Assembly: GCF_000949475.1 (NCBI RefSeq)
Contig: NZ_JRHC01000002.1
Location: forward strand, 186,001 to 250,000
Direction: 5' to 3'
DNA: 64,000 bases
Origin: Draconibacterium sediminis
GTDB taxonomy: Bacteria > Bacteroidota > Bacteroidia > Bacteroidales > Prolixibacteraceae
The notes under the pieces are model-generated. The model worked only from the letters and a program-made list of their open reading frames with translations. It did not search any database and was not told where the DNA came from. A program made the position numbers and the translations under genes. Positions within the stretch are counted from its first letter, which is position 1, and each line of letters starts with the position of its first letter. Shown here in pieces: positions 1 through 8,453 of the stretch.

Positions 1-222
1 CCACCACAAAAGAAACTGCTTCGTTAAAACTAAATTTATGATCCAATGAACTTCCATTGCCATAAAAACATTTTTTCCGAGTTTGAACTGTACATGCTTT
101 ATCGTCCCTTCCGTATCCGGATCATGTGCAGTATAACGAAGGATTCCAACTACTGAAGAGTTATCAAAAACGTGAAGTTCATCGATCCTTATTTTATGTA
201 AAGAATGAAAAAGCAATTCACG
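1..222 (-). pseudogene. Edge-truncated open frame, unrecognised
   Basis: Reading the minus strand from 222 down to base 1 gives 74 codons without a stop, bounded upstream by an in-frame TAA at 225-223 and running off the left edge. The first ATG lies deep inside the frame, so either a rare start (TTG) is used or this is the remnant of a larger gene. It contains the segment RIDELHVFDNSS, which faintly recalls the C-terminal part of zeta-toxin-like P-loop kinases; that is a recollection and not a firm match. The surrounding 800 bases look decayed, so a relic is likelier than an intact gene. Confidence 0.25.
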
Positions 223-269
223 TTATTCTTTATAATATCTAAAAACGAGTAAAAAGAGAAAAAGCATAA

Positions 270-440
270 AAAAAATACCAGGCCTCCTTAAGGCAGTTAA
301 CAACAGAGCTATCGCTAAGTGAAGAAAAACAACGTAAAGAAATTGAGGTTGGCTTTAATGATGAAATTTATAGCGGTGCTAATACAGGCGAAAGTTGGGA
401 GCCACCTTGTCTTGTAAGATCAATGTCGCAGTCACAGTAA
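270..440 (+). pseudogene. Relic of a PAS/HisKA_3-type histidine kinase
   Basis: The stop-to-stop frame 270-440 encodes a peptide starting KKYQASLRQLTTELSLSEEK and continuing QRKEIEVGFNDEI. This resembles the linker plus phospho-acceptor region of LuxR-partner (HisKA_3) kinases, where a segment like 'LaseLslaEErERRrIAxxLHDxIGQ' is usual. The expected LHD appears as FND, so the phospho-acceptor histidine is missing. There is no start codon, no PAS domain in frame and no ATPase domain downstream. I infer a degraded fragment, with the rest lost or scattered in other frames. Confidence 0.35.
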
Positions 441-867
441 GTTCTGTTTAACTTTATGGAGTCACAAATGAAGGTGTAGACTGGAAGAAAAAGGAAATAA
501 ATGGAAATGGCGGAATAAACTAAAATTTAAAAATTGTATCGTATGGGAACCTGAATACCTAATTTGTTGCCACTGAAAAACAGTATCTTCAGAATCATTC
601 TTTACGCGATTGTATTACTAATAAAAAGAACCATACTAGCCCTAGACAATATCCACAAAACATGAAATTACTTCCACATTTATCCTAAAACTACACTTTC
701 ATTTTTATATCTAGGCTAAGCAAAACAAAGGCAAAAGATAAGGATAAAATTTCCTTATAAGCCCCCATTTCAGGTTATATCAAATATCAAAAATCATAAT
801 ATTTAGGGATTTTTTCCCAATATGTGGTTTCATATTTTTGCGAACAAATTCTTAATAAAATTTAAAA
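441..867. other. Gene-free stretch upstream of the TonB receptor
   Basis: No convincing coding frame is visible; short frames are broken repeatedly. A small inverted repeat (ATAAGGA 738-744 / TCCTTAT 752-758) is present. The last 40 bases carry a candidate promoter box. Confidence 0.5.
833..840 (+). promoter_or_regulatory. Candidate -7 box for the TonB receptor
   Basis: TATTTTTG fits the Bacteroidota -7 consensus TAnnTTTG and ends 27 bases before the ATG at 868. No TTG or TTTG sits about 19-21 bases upstream, so the -33 half is missing. Confidence 0.4.
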
Positions 868-3255
868 ATGAAATCACACATTTTCTTACTAACCTTATTA
901 ATGAGCTCTTTATCTTCGTTTTCACAGGGCACGCTCAGTGGAACTGTCACCGACAGAAACAATCATCCGGTTGCCGGCGCCACCGTTCATCTGGAAGCAC
1001 TGCAAACCGGCACATTAACACAATCAGACGGTTCTTACGAACTTTCTTCACTGAAAGAAGGAAACTGGAAAGTCGCTTTTCGAATGGTAGGCTTGCAAAC
1101 CGCTGTTTATCGAGTTCAGATACAATCAGGGGAAACCACTGAACTCAATGTGGTATTGCAAGACGAGTTCAGCAAACTGGATGAAATTGTGGTGTCGGCC
1201 AGCCGCAATTCAGAGTACATCTCAGAAATTCCGGCATCGATTACCGTTATCGATGTAAAGCAGCTTAGTAACTTCTCCAAATCAACCTCGAACATCAACG
1301 AAATATTGCAATTCAGCGTTCCGGGGCTGGCACTCGGAAGCGGAACATTTTCAAACTGGGGGCAAACCATGCGTGGTCGTTCCTTGCTGGTAATGGTCGA
1401 TGGTATTCCGCAGTCGACACCGCTCCGGAATGGTTTGCTAGGAATCAAATCGGTTAATCCGAACGACATCAACCGAGTGGAGGTGATCAAAGGCGCCACC
1501 TCCATCTTCGGAAATGGCGGAAATGGCGGTTTTATAAATTACATCACCAAAAACGGCACTTCAGAAAAAACCATCGAAGGGACCACGAATTTGTGGGGAG
1601 CCAGCAACCTGGCCAAAACAAAAGATGCCCAGGGCTGGGGAGTCTATCAATCGCTGAAAGGCCAGATCAGTCAACTGTCCTATTACCTCAGCGGCAGTTT
1701 TGAACGAACCGGAAACCAATACGATGCTGACGGAGTTCCCCTTTTGCCCACCTATGGCATGGATAACACCGATATTTACAGCACCTTTGCAAAAGTAAGT
1801 TATCAGCTTTCTGAAAACCAAAAGTTGACCTTGAATGGCAATTTTTACGAGACAGCGCAGAAAACACCCTTCATCCCCGAGCTGGCACAAGTGCAGGTAC
1901 TTAATGCCGACGGCGATTATATCCTCACGCCCGGATATGGAAAAGAAGGTTCTGTTCCTGGACAGGAACCTACAGGAACCCGGCTAACGAATGCCCGTTT
2001 AAAATATGACGTTGATAACCTGTTCATGGGAACAACACATTTCGAAACCGACCTGTATTATCAAAAAACCAAAAATATCTTTTTCTATTCCGAAAGCTTC
2101 CAAAACGGGGGACAATCGGTCATCAATGCCGAAAAATACGGTATTCGCCCCAACTTCAACACGCAAATAACAACCGAAAAACGCATAGGAATAACACTTA
2201 CATACGGAGTAGACATTCTGCGTGATGAAACAAATCAGGGATTGCTCGACGGGCGCCTTTGGGTTCCCAACATCGAAATGGTCAGCTGGGCGCCTTACCT
2301 GCAATCCACTTTCAATTTACATGATAATTGGGTGCTGAAAGCCGGTTTTCGCTACGATGATATGCAAATGAACATCGACGATTACAGTACACTTCCCTAT
2401 TCTCCCAAAGCCGATGGAAATTTCACATCTTCGGTAGACGTAGACGGAGGAAAACTAACATTCAGCAATGTGTCTTGGAACTTCGGTATGCGCTATATTA
2501 AGTACGATGAATTTACACCTTACATAAGTTACTCTCAGGGATTTTCCATTGCTGACCTGGGTGTAATTCTGCGTTCCGCGGTTACTTCTGATATTAACGA
2601 CATCAACCTGAAAGCGGCAGTAACAGACAACTTTGAGTTCGGATTCATGTCCAAATTCAGAAATATCCGGATTGAAGCTGTTGGCTATTACAGCCAATCG
2701 AACCTGGGAACCGGTGTTGTATTCAGCGATGAAGCCAATGCTTTTGTTCCGTCGAAACAGCCACAGGATATTTTCGGCGGCGAAGTCTCGGTAGATGCCA
2801 TACTTTTCGAAAACAAACTACTGGCAGGTACTTCCTACTCCTATGTTGAAGGTTTTAAACACAGTACAACCAACAAAAACGACATCAGTTACTTGGGAGG
2901 CGATGTGATTGCACCGGCCAAACTAACAGCCTATATCACCTGGAAACCAATCTCCAAAATGAGCACGACCTTGCGAATGATCCATCAAAGCAAACGCGAG
3001 CGTTTCAATCCATACCAGGATATAAACAGCAACTGGACGTTTCGCCACACCGAATTTCCGGTGAGTAATTTTACCATTCTGAATTTTGCCATGGATTACG
3101 AAGTGCGGCCGAACCTGTCTTTATCGCTTGGAATTAACAACCTGCTGAACGAGTATTACCTGTCGGCCCGCTCAGAATGGGCAGCACCTCTACGCACATT
3201 TACAGGAGTTGCAGAGGGAATTAATACCAGACTGGGATTGAATTATAGTTTTTAG
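868..3255 (+). CDS. TonB-dependent outer-membrane receptor, probable siderophore/iron type
   Basis: The 795-aa protein opens with a signal peptide (about residues 1-20, ending SSFSQG). A carboxypeptidase-regulatory-like Ig domain follows (about 21-95, GTLSGTVTDRN...), then the TonB-box/plug region with LDEIVVSASR and the plug signature RVEVIKGATSIFGNGGNGG, then a 22-strand-type barrel ending in the aromatic LNYSF. Length and domain order match siderophore receptors of Bacteroidota; unlike SusC it has no SusD partner. The next gene encodes a PepSY membrane protein, a frequent companion of ferric-siderophore receptors. The ligand cannot be read from sequence. The start follows an A-rich leader typical of the phylum. 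Confidence 0.9.
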   Translation: MKSHIFLLTLLMSSLSSFSQGTLSGTVTDRNNHPVAGATVHLEALQTGTLTQSDGSYELSSLKEGNWKVAFRMVGLQTAVYRVQIQSGETTELNVVLQDEFSKLDEIVVSASRNSEYISEIPASITVIDVKQLSNFSKSTSNINEILQFSVPGLALGSGTFSNWGQTMRGRSLLVMVDGIPQSTPLRNGLLGIKSVNPNDINRVEVIKGATSIFGNGGNGGFINYITKNGTSEKTIEGTTNLWGASNLAKTKDAQGWGVYQSLKGQISQLSYYLSGSFERTGNQYDADGVPLLPTYGMDNTDIYSTFAKVSYQLSENQKLTLNGNFYETAQKTPFIPELAQVQVLNADGDYILTPGYGKEGSVPGQEPTGTRLTNARLKYDVDNLFMGTTHFETDLYYQKTKNIFFYSESFQNGGQSVINAEKYGIRPNFNTQITTEKRIGITLTYGVDILRDETNQGLLDGRLWVPNIEMVSWAPYLQSTFNLHDNWVLKAGFRYDDMQMNIDDYSTLPYSPKADGNFTSSVDVDGGKLTFSNVSWNFGMRYIKYDEFTPYISYSQGFSIADLGVILRSAVTSDINDINLKAAVTDNFEFGFMSKFRNIRIEAVGYYSQSNLGTGVVFSDEANAFVPSKQPQDIFGGEVSVDAILFENKLLAGTSYSYVEGFKHSTTNKNDISYLGGDVIAPAKLTAYITWKPISKMSTTLRMIHQSKRERFNPYQDINSNWTFRHTEFPVSNFTILNFAMDYEVRPNLSLSLGINNLLNEYYLSARSEWAAPLRTFTGVAEGINTRLGLNYSF

Positions 3256-3268
3256 TCAGTCAGAACTG

Positions 3269-3298
3269 TCATATGCGGATACTTTCATCCGCATATGA
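3269..3298 (+). terminator. Perfect 12-bp hairpin between receptor and PepSY gene
   Basis: TCATATGCGGAT (3269-3280) and ATCCGCATATGA (3287-3298) are perfect reverse complements around a 6-base loop, followed by TTTTAATTT. It can act as an intrinsic terminator of the receptor mRNA. Since the PepSY gene starts only 18 bases later, it could instead be an attenuator or mRNA-stabilising structure. Confidence 0.7.
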
Positions 3299-3316
3299 TT
3301 TTAATTTATCAAACCT

Positions 3317-4414
3317 TTGAAACGTAATATCATCTTTGCAAAAAAAATCCATCTGTGGCTCGGTTTGGTTTGTGGTTTTGTGGCCACATTGTCCGGACTA
3401 AGTGGCTCTTTGTATGTTTGGCAACCCGAGTTGTCGCAGGTATTAAATCCAGGGGTTTTATGCGTTGAAAGGGTAGATACATTAAGCGAAGAAACCATTC
3501 ACAAAACGGCAGTTGAATTATACCTTCATTTTGAAGGAGAATTGGCATCCTTGCACCTGCCCTATCGCGAACAACAGAGCTTCCTGCTGGTATTAAAAAA
3601 TGGCGAATACCAATATTTTCATCCGGCAACAGGTGATCTGCTTGGCACGAAAACCATTTCGATCCGTTTTTTTGAACACTTATTGAGGTTTCACCGAACC
3701 CTGCTAATCCCACGTTATGGTAATTATATTGTGGGCGGAAGCACCATCCTGTTTTTTTTGCTTTTACTAACATCCGGTTTTTATCTGTGGTGGAAACGAT
3801 ATCGGAGAAATCCCCGGAAAGGTTTTTCGTTGTTGAAGAATGTGTCTCTAGGAATTATTCATTACGACTTTCACAAACTGCTGGGCATTCTTTTTCTGAT
3901 TCCACTGTTTGTTGCTGCTCTCTCCGGTTCATTTTTCATTTTTATGCCTGCATGGAAAAGCGTGCTCCATATCCTAGATTCACCAGGAAAACAACATTTG
4001 GAGACTGAGGGCTCCGACTACCGCAGTTTCGAAGATGCGTTACAATGTTCTTCTGAAGACGGATACAAGCTGCGGACGGCCTATTTTCCAACGGAAATGT
4101 CCGATGCGCATCGGCTCAGGTATATAAAAAAACGCTTTATTTCAGCAGGGCTTCGCCAAACAAAGGAAGTCCAGTTAAACCAAAATCTTAGGTCTATTAC
4201 ATTTGCAGAATATCATCAAAATCCATTAAGCGAAAAAATAGTTATCCAGGCTTATCCCATCCACATTGGAGAAATGTTTGGATTATTAGGACGGATTTTA
4301 GTATTCATAACTGGGTTTATTCCGGCGATTTTGCTGATAACAGGTTATCGTTTTTACAAATTCAGAAAATCGAATAATAAATATGGATTATATAACAAAA
4401 CCAACTTTACCTGA
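3317..4414 (+). CDS. PepSY-associated transmembrane protein (iron-uptake companion)
   Basis: The 365-aa protein has four predicted membrane helices (about 11-33, 137-156, 188-212 and 323-345), and histidines sit at helix edges (KIHLWLGL, LLRFHRTLL, YDFHKLLG). This is the layout of the PepSY_TM family, thought to move electrons across the membrane to reduce ferric siderophores. It starts with TTG at 3317: the only nearby ATG (3295) is in another frame and soon hits a stop. The N-terminus KKIHLWLGLVCGFVATLSG is the family's usual beginning, so the TTG is credible. It lies 61 bases after the TonB receptor, separated by a strong hairpin. Confidence 0.8.
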   Translation: MKRNIIFAKKIHLWLGLVCGFVATLSGLSGSLYVWQPELSQVLNPGVLCVERVDTLSEETIHKTAVELYLHFEGELASLHLPYREQQSFLLVLKNGEYQYFHPATGDLLGTKTISIRFFEHLLRFHRTLLIPRYGNYIVGGSTILFFLLLLTSGFYLWWKRYRRNPRKGFSLLKNVSLGIIHYDFHKLLGILFLIPLFVAALSGSFFIFMPAWKSVLHILDSPGKQHLETEGSDYRSFEDALQCSSEDGYKLRTAYFPTEMSDAHRLRYIKKRFISAGLRQTKEVQLNQNLRSITFAEYHQNPLSEKIVIQAYPIHIGEMFGLLGRILVFITGFIPAILLITGYRFYKFRKSNNKYGLYNKTNFT

Positions 4415-4624
4415 AAATTTAAATGTCTGTAATTAAAGAGGAGAAAATAGAATAATAAATGTTTAAATAGTTTTACAACATAACCAAACATACTCTATTA
4501 CAATTTGAGTTTTTTCTGTTGTATTTCAGTACTAATGAACTTCAATACTGCGTCGTAATCTTCAATCAAAAAGTTCGACACCTCCCCCTTTTGCTCCACA
4601 ATCTTACAGATCAGTTAAAAAAAA

Positions 4625-4665
4625 ACAATAAAGCACTAACAATTAACATGTTGGTGCTTTATTGT
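4625..4665 (-). terminator. Strong intrinsic terminator of the nrfHA-porin operon
   Basis: The arms 4625-4640 and 4650-4665 pair over 16 bp (one G-U) around a 9-base loop. On the minus strand the stem is followed at once by a run of nine or ten T residues, the complement of the A-tract before 4625. This is a textbook Rho-independent terminator for the leftward operon. Confidence 0.85.
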
Positions 4666-4709
4666 ACTTTATCAAATCATAGTATAAACACGCTTCTATT
4701 CTCGCTAAG

Positions 4710-5927
4710 CTATTTTATAAACGATGGTGTAACGGATAACATCAGGTAAGCCCAATGCTGCCCAACAGAACTATCGCCACCTTTCAGAATTTCCATCGAA
4801 TCGCCTGCAAACATCGTTGAATATCCAAGCGTAATTGAGGTAAACGGATTTACAATCCATTTACCGGAAAGATCAAGCTCGGTACCCAAATAATTGGAAG
4901 CGTCGGGAGCAACTTCCGCTGCGGCTCCAAAATAATGCAGATGCGCATCAAACACAAATTGATCTTTCGTGTACTTGTATTTCAAATAAATATCGTTTAA
5001 TCCCACCGAACCGATGTGGCTGCCAACATAAAAATAATCCATAAAACCATTGAATTTGTGGTTGGTGCCATACAGTGGCGTAAACGATTTATATTTCTCC
5101 GTTTCGTTGTAATCGGTTCCTGAAAGACGTTCATATCCTGCCACAAAGTTTTTATAGGCCGCTTCAAACAATACGTTCAACGCACTGATCTTTGCACCCG
5201 AAACGTGTTTCCCGGTTTGCCAATAAAGATTACCGGCCAGCTTTACCTCTTCAACAAGCGTGGTATATCTTCCACCAATGGTCTGGCCGTATCGGTTTTT
5301 CTGTTCATCTGCCTGCATATACGGAACACCATTATTCAAAAGCATCAAACTCAGTGCACTGTTGTCCCAGCTTTTATTAAACCATAAAAACTGAAGATCT
5401 TTGTAGGCATCGGGGCCATTGTAAATGTTATTGGTAATATCGTTGTTTTCGTTATGCGCAACACCAAAATGTAGTTTAATATCATCTTCGTATTTAAAAA
5501 TGGCCATATCGTGCGAGCGTGCCTGTTGCGCCCAACCCACGTTTCCGAAAATACGATGGTCGTCGTAAACCACTTCCTGCCGTCCGGCTTTTAACGAGAA
5601 CCGGGGCGAAAATAACACCTCGGCCCATGCCTCGTGTACCGAAAGCGCATAATCTTCGTTCCCCACCAATTGCGGCTGACTCCCCCATTGCCTTACATCC
5701 TGTAATACCAGGCTGGTAATAATGTATTCGTTTTTGAACATGGCATTTAGCCGTGTACGTTGCGAGGTGATCAACGATGCTTTTTGGTCTTCAATGGCAA
5801 GCGACTTGTAACCACGGCTTAATTCAGTTCGTGGCCGGTATTCTCCTGTTAGTGAAAACTGTGCTTTTGCAGCAAAAGAAACACACATAATCACCAGTAC
5901 CAAAACGGTAATTCCGGAATTCTTCAT
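4710..5927 (-). CDS. Outer-membrane beta-barrel protein, alginate-export-like porin
   Basis: The 405-aa protein has a signal peptide (to about residue 22, FAAKAQ) and a body of alternating amphipathic strands. The N-terminal pattern FSLTGEYRPRTELSRGYK followed by AGRQEVVYDDHRIFG is characteristic of the Alginate_exp-like porin group. It is the last gene of the nrfH-nrfA operon, 21 bases after nrfA, and precedes the operon terminator. The likely role is passive outer-membrane passage for the nitrite/ammonium pathway or another small anion. That role is inferred from position; alginate itself is not implied. Confidence 0.75.
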   Translation of the reverse strand: MKNSGITVLVLVIMCVSFAAKAQFSLTGEYRPRTELSRGYKSLAIEDQKASLITSQRTRLNAMFKNEYIITSLVLQDVRQWGSQPQLVGNEDYALSVHEAWAEVLFSPRFSLKAGRQEVVYDDHRIFGNVGWAQQARSHDMAIFKYEDDIKLHFGVAHNENNDITNNIYNGPDAYKDLQFLWFNKSWDNSALSLMLLNNGVPYMQADEQKNRYGQTIGGRYTTLVEEVKLAGNLYWQTGKHVSGAKISALNVLFEAAYKNFVAGYERLSGTDYNETEKYKSFTPLYGTNHKFNGFMDYFYVGSHIGSVGLNDIYLKYKYTKDQFVFDAHLHYFGAAAEVAPDASNYLGTELDLSGKWIVNPFTSITLGYSTMFAGDSMEILKGGDSSVGQHWAYLMLSVTPSFIK

Positions 5928-5948
5928 AATCTTCGGGTTTAGCTTTTA

Positions 5949-7472
5949 TTATTCCTGCAGCTTTACAACAGCATCGTAAGTTTTCTCGCGTTCTTCCGCT
6001 TCCTCCATCCATTTCGGCACAATGTTTTTCAGGAAATCCTGCTTTTCATCGTTCAGTTTTTCCATATCAAGGCCGATAAACTCCTGCGCTTTTGCTTTGG
6101 TTGCAATATCGGGATATGGAATTGCCTGATTATGCCCAAGATCGGCCAGTAAGCGCGCCAATTCAATTCGTGTTTCCTGGGCAATGGTAATACCGGTTGA
6201 AATTACACGTCCCACTTCAACAGGCGAATGGAATGATCCTCCGTGACTGGCTGCAGCGTAATCCCAGCGCCACTGCGCATGACGTATTCCCATCAGAATA
6301 TCTTCCATTTGAGTTTCGTCGGCTCCAAGATCCCAGGCTTTTTTAGCCTCAACATGAGCACGAACCAACAATTCTTCCAACTTATCGCGGTTTTCGATAA
6401 TTTTATCCTGACGTTCGTACACATTAGCCAGTAGAGTACCTGCCTCTTCGCGATGGCAAACCTGGCACGAGTTGGCTATATTGTTTAGCGGCGACTGCAT
6501 ATGATGGTCGGTAAATTTCTGACCCCCCTCGCTCTTATATGGCATGTGGCAATCGGCACAAGACACTCCGCGCTGCGCATGTATTCCGGTCATGTAAATT
6601 TCATAACCCGGATGTTGTGCTTTCAGCATTGGCGCCTTGCTTATGGAATGTGTCCAATCACTAAACTCCATATTGTCGTAATATTCTTCCATGGCTTCAA
6701 CACTAAATCCATTGTCCCACGGAAAAGTGAGATACTGAGCACCTTCAACCGTTTTCTTGTTGAAATAATATTCAACATGACATTGAGCGCAAACCAAACT
6801 GCGCATTTCCTGGTGGCTGGCTTTTGTAACATCTTTACCCATTCGTTCAAAAGCCTCAACCAATGCCGGGCGTGTAATGGTAAGGTTCATCGTTTCATTG
6901 TCGTGACAATCGGCACAACCGATCGGATTTACCACCTCTGCACCTAATTCGGCCCAGGCTCCGGTGTAGAACGCAGCCACACCCTTTTCATTCATCAGCC
7001 GCGGTACATCGGGGCTTTTACACGTCATGCAGGTTGCCGGCATAGGCCCTTCTTTTGGAGTTTTTGGAGCACCGGTGCGCAATGTATTTTGTATATCGGT
7101 TATTGCGTAATAGTGGCCTCGTCCCTGATTATAATCTTTTGAGAAGCCATAACCGGCCCACAGAACAACAAGCCTGGGGTCTACTTCGAGCATGTCGATC
7201 ATGGTATTGCCATTGTATTTACTCTGAAAGCTGGTATCAGCCGTTCCGTAATATGATTGAAATTCGCGGGGATAATTCTGTCCCCACACTTCGTTTCGTG
7301 GCTCGAACTTGCCAATTTCAACTTTTGGAACATTAACGTAAGCAGCTTCCGCTCTTCTTTCAACAATTGATGAAGCCAGCAGGCCAAGAAAGAAAACCAC
7401 AACAACAGTTGCTAAAAAGAATATCCACGCCAACCACGGGCGTTTCTCGGTTAGTTTTTGTTTTGCACTCAT
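5949..7472 (-). CDS. nrfA: Cytochrome c nitrite reductase, catalytic subunit NrfA
   Basis: The 507-aa periplasmic pentahaem enzyme reduces nitrite to ammonium with six electrons. All five haem sites are present: CMTCK (148-152), the active-site haem with lysine as proximal ligand, then CADCH (186-190), CAQCH (228-232), CADCH (305-309) and CQVCH (336-340). A single membrane anchor or uncleaved signal spans about residues 13-36. It follows nrfH by 9 bases and is co-transcribed with it and the downstream porin. Length and motif order match the family. Beyond respiration, NrfA also removes NO and hydroxylamine, which fits a nitrosative-stress-type operator upstream. Confidence 0.97.
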   Translation of the reverse strand: MSAKQKLTEKRPWLAWIFFLATVVVVFFLGLLASSIVERRAEAAYVNVPKVEIGKFEPRNEVWGQNYPREFQSYYGTADTSFQSKYNGNTMIDMLEVDPRLVVLWAGYGFSKDYNQGRGHYYAITDIQNTLRTGAPKTPKEGPMPATCMTCKSPDVPRLMNEKGVAAFYTGAWAELGAEVVNPIGCADCHDNETMNLTITRPALVEAFERMGKDVTKASHQEMRSLVCAQCHVEYYFNKKTVEGAQYLTFPWDNGFSVEAMEEYYDNMEFSDWTHSISKAPMLKAQHPGYEIYMTGIHAQRGVSCADCHMPYKSEGGQKFTDHHMQSPLNNIANSCQVCHREEAGTLLANVYERQDKIIENRDKLEELLVRAHVEAKKAWDLGADETQMEDILMGIRHAQWRWDYAAASHGGSFHSPVEVGRVISTGITIAQETRIELARLLADLGHNQAIPYPDIATKAKAQEFIGLDMEKLNDEKQDFLKNIVPKWMEEAEEREKTYDAVVKLQE

Positions 7473-7481
7473 GATTCTGAT

Positions 7482-8057
7482 TTAATTATTTTTTATGTAT
7501 TGTTTTATCCAGTTCGGAACGGGACTCTCGGGTAGTGGTACCCGCGCATTAGGCACACTCGAAATGCTATTTACACGACCGTGAGGTACTTCACGATGAC
7601 ACTCCACGCAACGCCGGTCTTCGCGATGTGCTTTGTGCGCCTCAACATTTCCTACCAGTTTGGGATCTTCCAGCAGTTTCTGATGACAACGTATACAATT
7701 ATTTTGTACTACTTCGGCACCTTCCTCGTGAATATAAATTACCTGTGGCTCTTTTCGCAAGGTGAAAATTGTAGCGTGGCGCAAACCATCTTTTGCTTTA
7801 AAATAATATTTATTGAAGACGTTGTTATGCGGAACATGGCAGTCGTTGCAGTGGGCAACCTCACGATGCGAACTGTGGGTCCAGGTAGCGTATTGCGGTG
7901 CCATTATGTGGCAATTCGTGCATGTCTCAGGCTTATCGCTAAGATATGAATGTGCTTTTGAAACATAAAGCAGAAACATTACAAGACCTGCAAATATGCT
8001 TGAAATGAAAATTACCGGAAGTTGCCATTTTTTAGGCGGAAGTAGTTGTTTTAACAT
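7482..8057 (-). CDS. nrfH: Tetrahaem quinol dehydrogenase NrfH
   Basis: The 191-aa NapC/NirT-family protein passes electrons from menaquinol to NrfA. One N-terminal membrane helix (about 13-33) is followed by four haem motifs: CTNCH (46-50), CNDCH (70-74), CIRCH (121-125) and CVECH (150-154). It is the first gene of the operon. A palindromic operator lies 58-75 bases upstream of its ATG. Confidence 0.96.
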   Translation of the reverse strand: MLKQLLPPKKWQLPVIFISSIFAGLVMFLLYVSKAHSYLSDKPETCTNCHIMAPQYATWTHSSHREVAHCNDCHVPHNNVFNKYYFKAKDGLRHATIFTLRKEPQVIYIHEEGAEVVQNNCIRCHQKLLEDPKLVGNVEAHKAHREDRRCVECHREVPHGRVNSISSVPNARVPLPESPVPNWIKQYIKNN

Positions 8058-8086
8058 AGCAATTGGTTGATCAATCTTTTATGCGG

Positions 8087-8094
8087 TAAATATC
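8087..8094 (-). promoter_or_regulatory. Candidate -7 element of the nrfHA operon
   Basis: The minus strand reads GATATTTA here, a partial match to TAnnTTTG-type boxes. Its centre is 33 bp from the centre of the operator at 8115-8132, the same distance as at the 42198 gene. A start site about 41 bp from the operator centre would fit class-II Crp/Fnr activation. This is inferred from geometry. Confidence 0.4.
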
Positions 8095-8114
8095 TTTTGA
8101 ATCATACATAAATT

Positions 8115-8132
8115 TTGTACCAATTGTTACAA
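8115..8132. promoter_or_regulatory. Crp/Fnr-type palindromic operator upstream of nrfH
   Basis: TTGTACCAATTGTTACAA is an 18-bp palindrome with two mismatched positions. It lies within a 21-nt sequence (8112-8132) repeated exactly at 42130-42150, upstream of a PepSY membrane protein gene. Crp/Fnr-family regulators of nitrosative stress (HcpR) in Bacteroidota use TTGT...ACAA palindromes and often control nrfHA. The identity of the regulator here is inferred. Confidence 0.7.
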
Positions 8133-8206
8133 TTTGGATATATTGAATATAAATATTGGAAAATTAGGAGCCGGGGCTGGGTTAAGATAATCAGTCAAGT
8201 CTTCCC

Positions 8207-8407
8207 ATGAAAAACCTTACAAACAAAGTTTTTTATTTTTGGAAACTAAAGCTACACAGACGGTATTGCAAAGCCCATTTACTTCGGTATAGATGCAGAC
8301 TTTATGAGTGGCAAAAATATGGTGAAGCCAGTTTTAATTATACCGATCAACAAGGTAATTATGCTTTTACACTAATGAAAAACATCATGAACAATGCGGT
8401 CCACTGA
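8207..8407 (+). CDS. Small hypothetical protein
   Basis: The 66-aa frame is basic and aromatic-rich at the N-terminus (KVFYFWKLKLHRRYC), with a polar C-terminal half (EASFNYTDQQGNYAF). No family is recognised. An ATG start, coding-like composition and an otherwise empty 396-base gap favour a real gene, but no clear promoter or ribosome-binding site is visible. The rest of the 8058-8453 gap holds only the nrf promoter region. Confidence 0.45.
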   Translation: MKNLTNKVFYFWKLKLHRRYCKAHLLRYRCRLYEWQKYGEASFNYTDQQGNYAFTLMKNIMNNAVH

Positions 8408-8453
8408 ACAGATTTGAGTAGAAAAACTTACAAAAAACCAGGCACTAAAATCT

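Noticed and set aside
822..1142. Plus-strand frame overlapping the TonB receptor start
   Set aside because: It is an out-of-frame shadow of the receptor gene; no signal, domain or start context supports it.
4519..4749. 76-codon plus-strand frame
   Set aside because: It overlaps the end of the porin gene on the other strand and includes the operon terminator hairpin. Composition is not coding-like.
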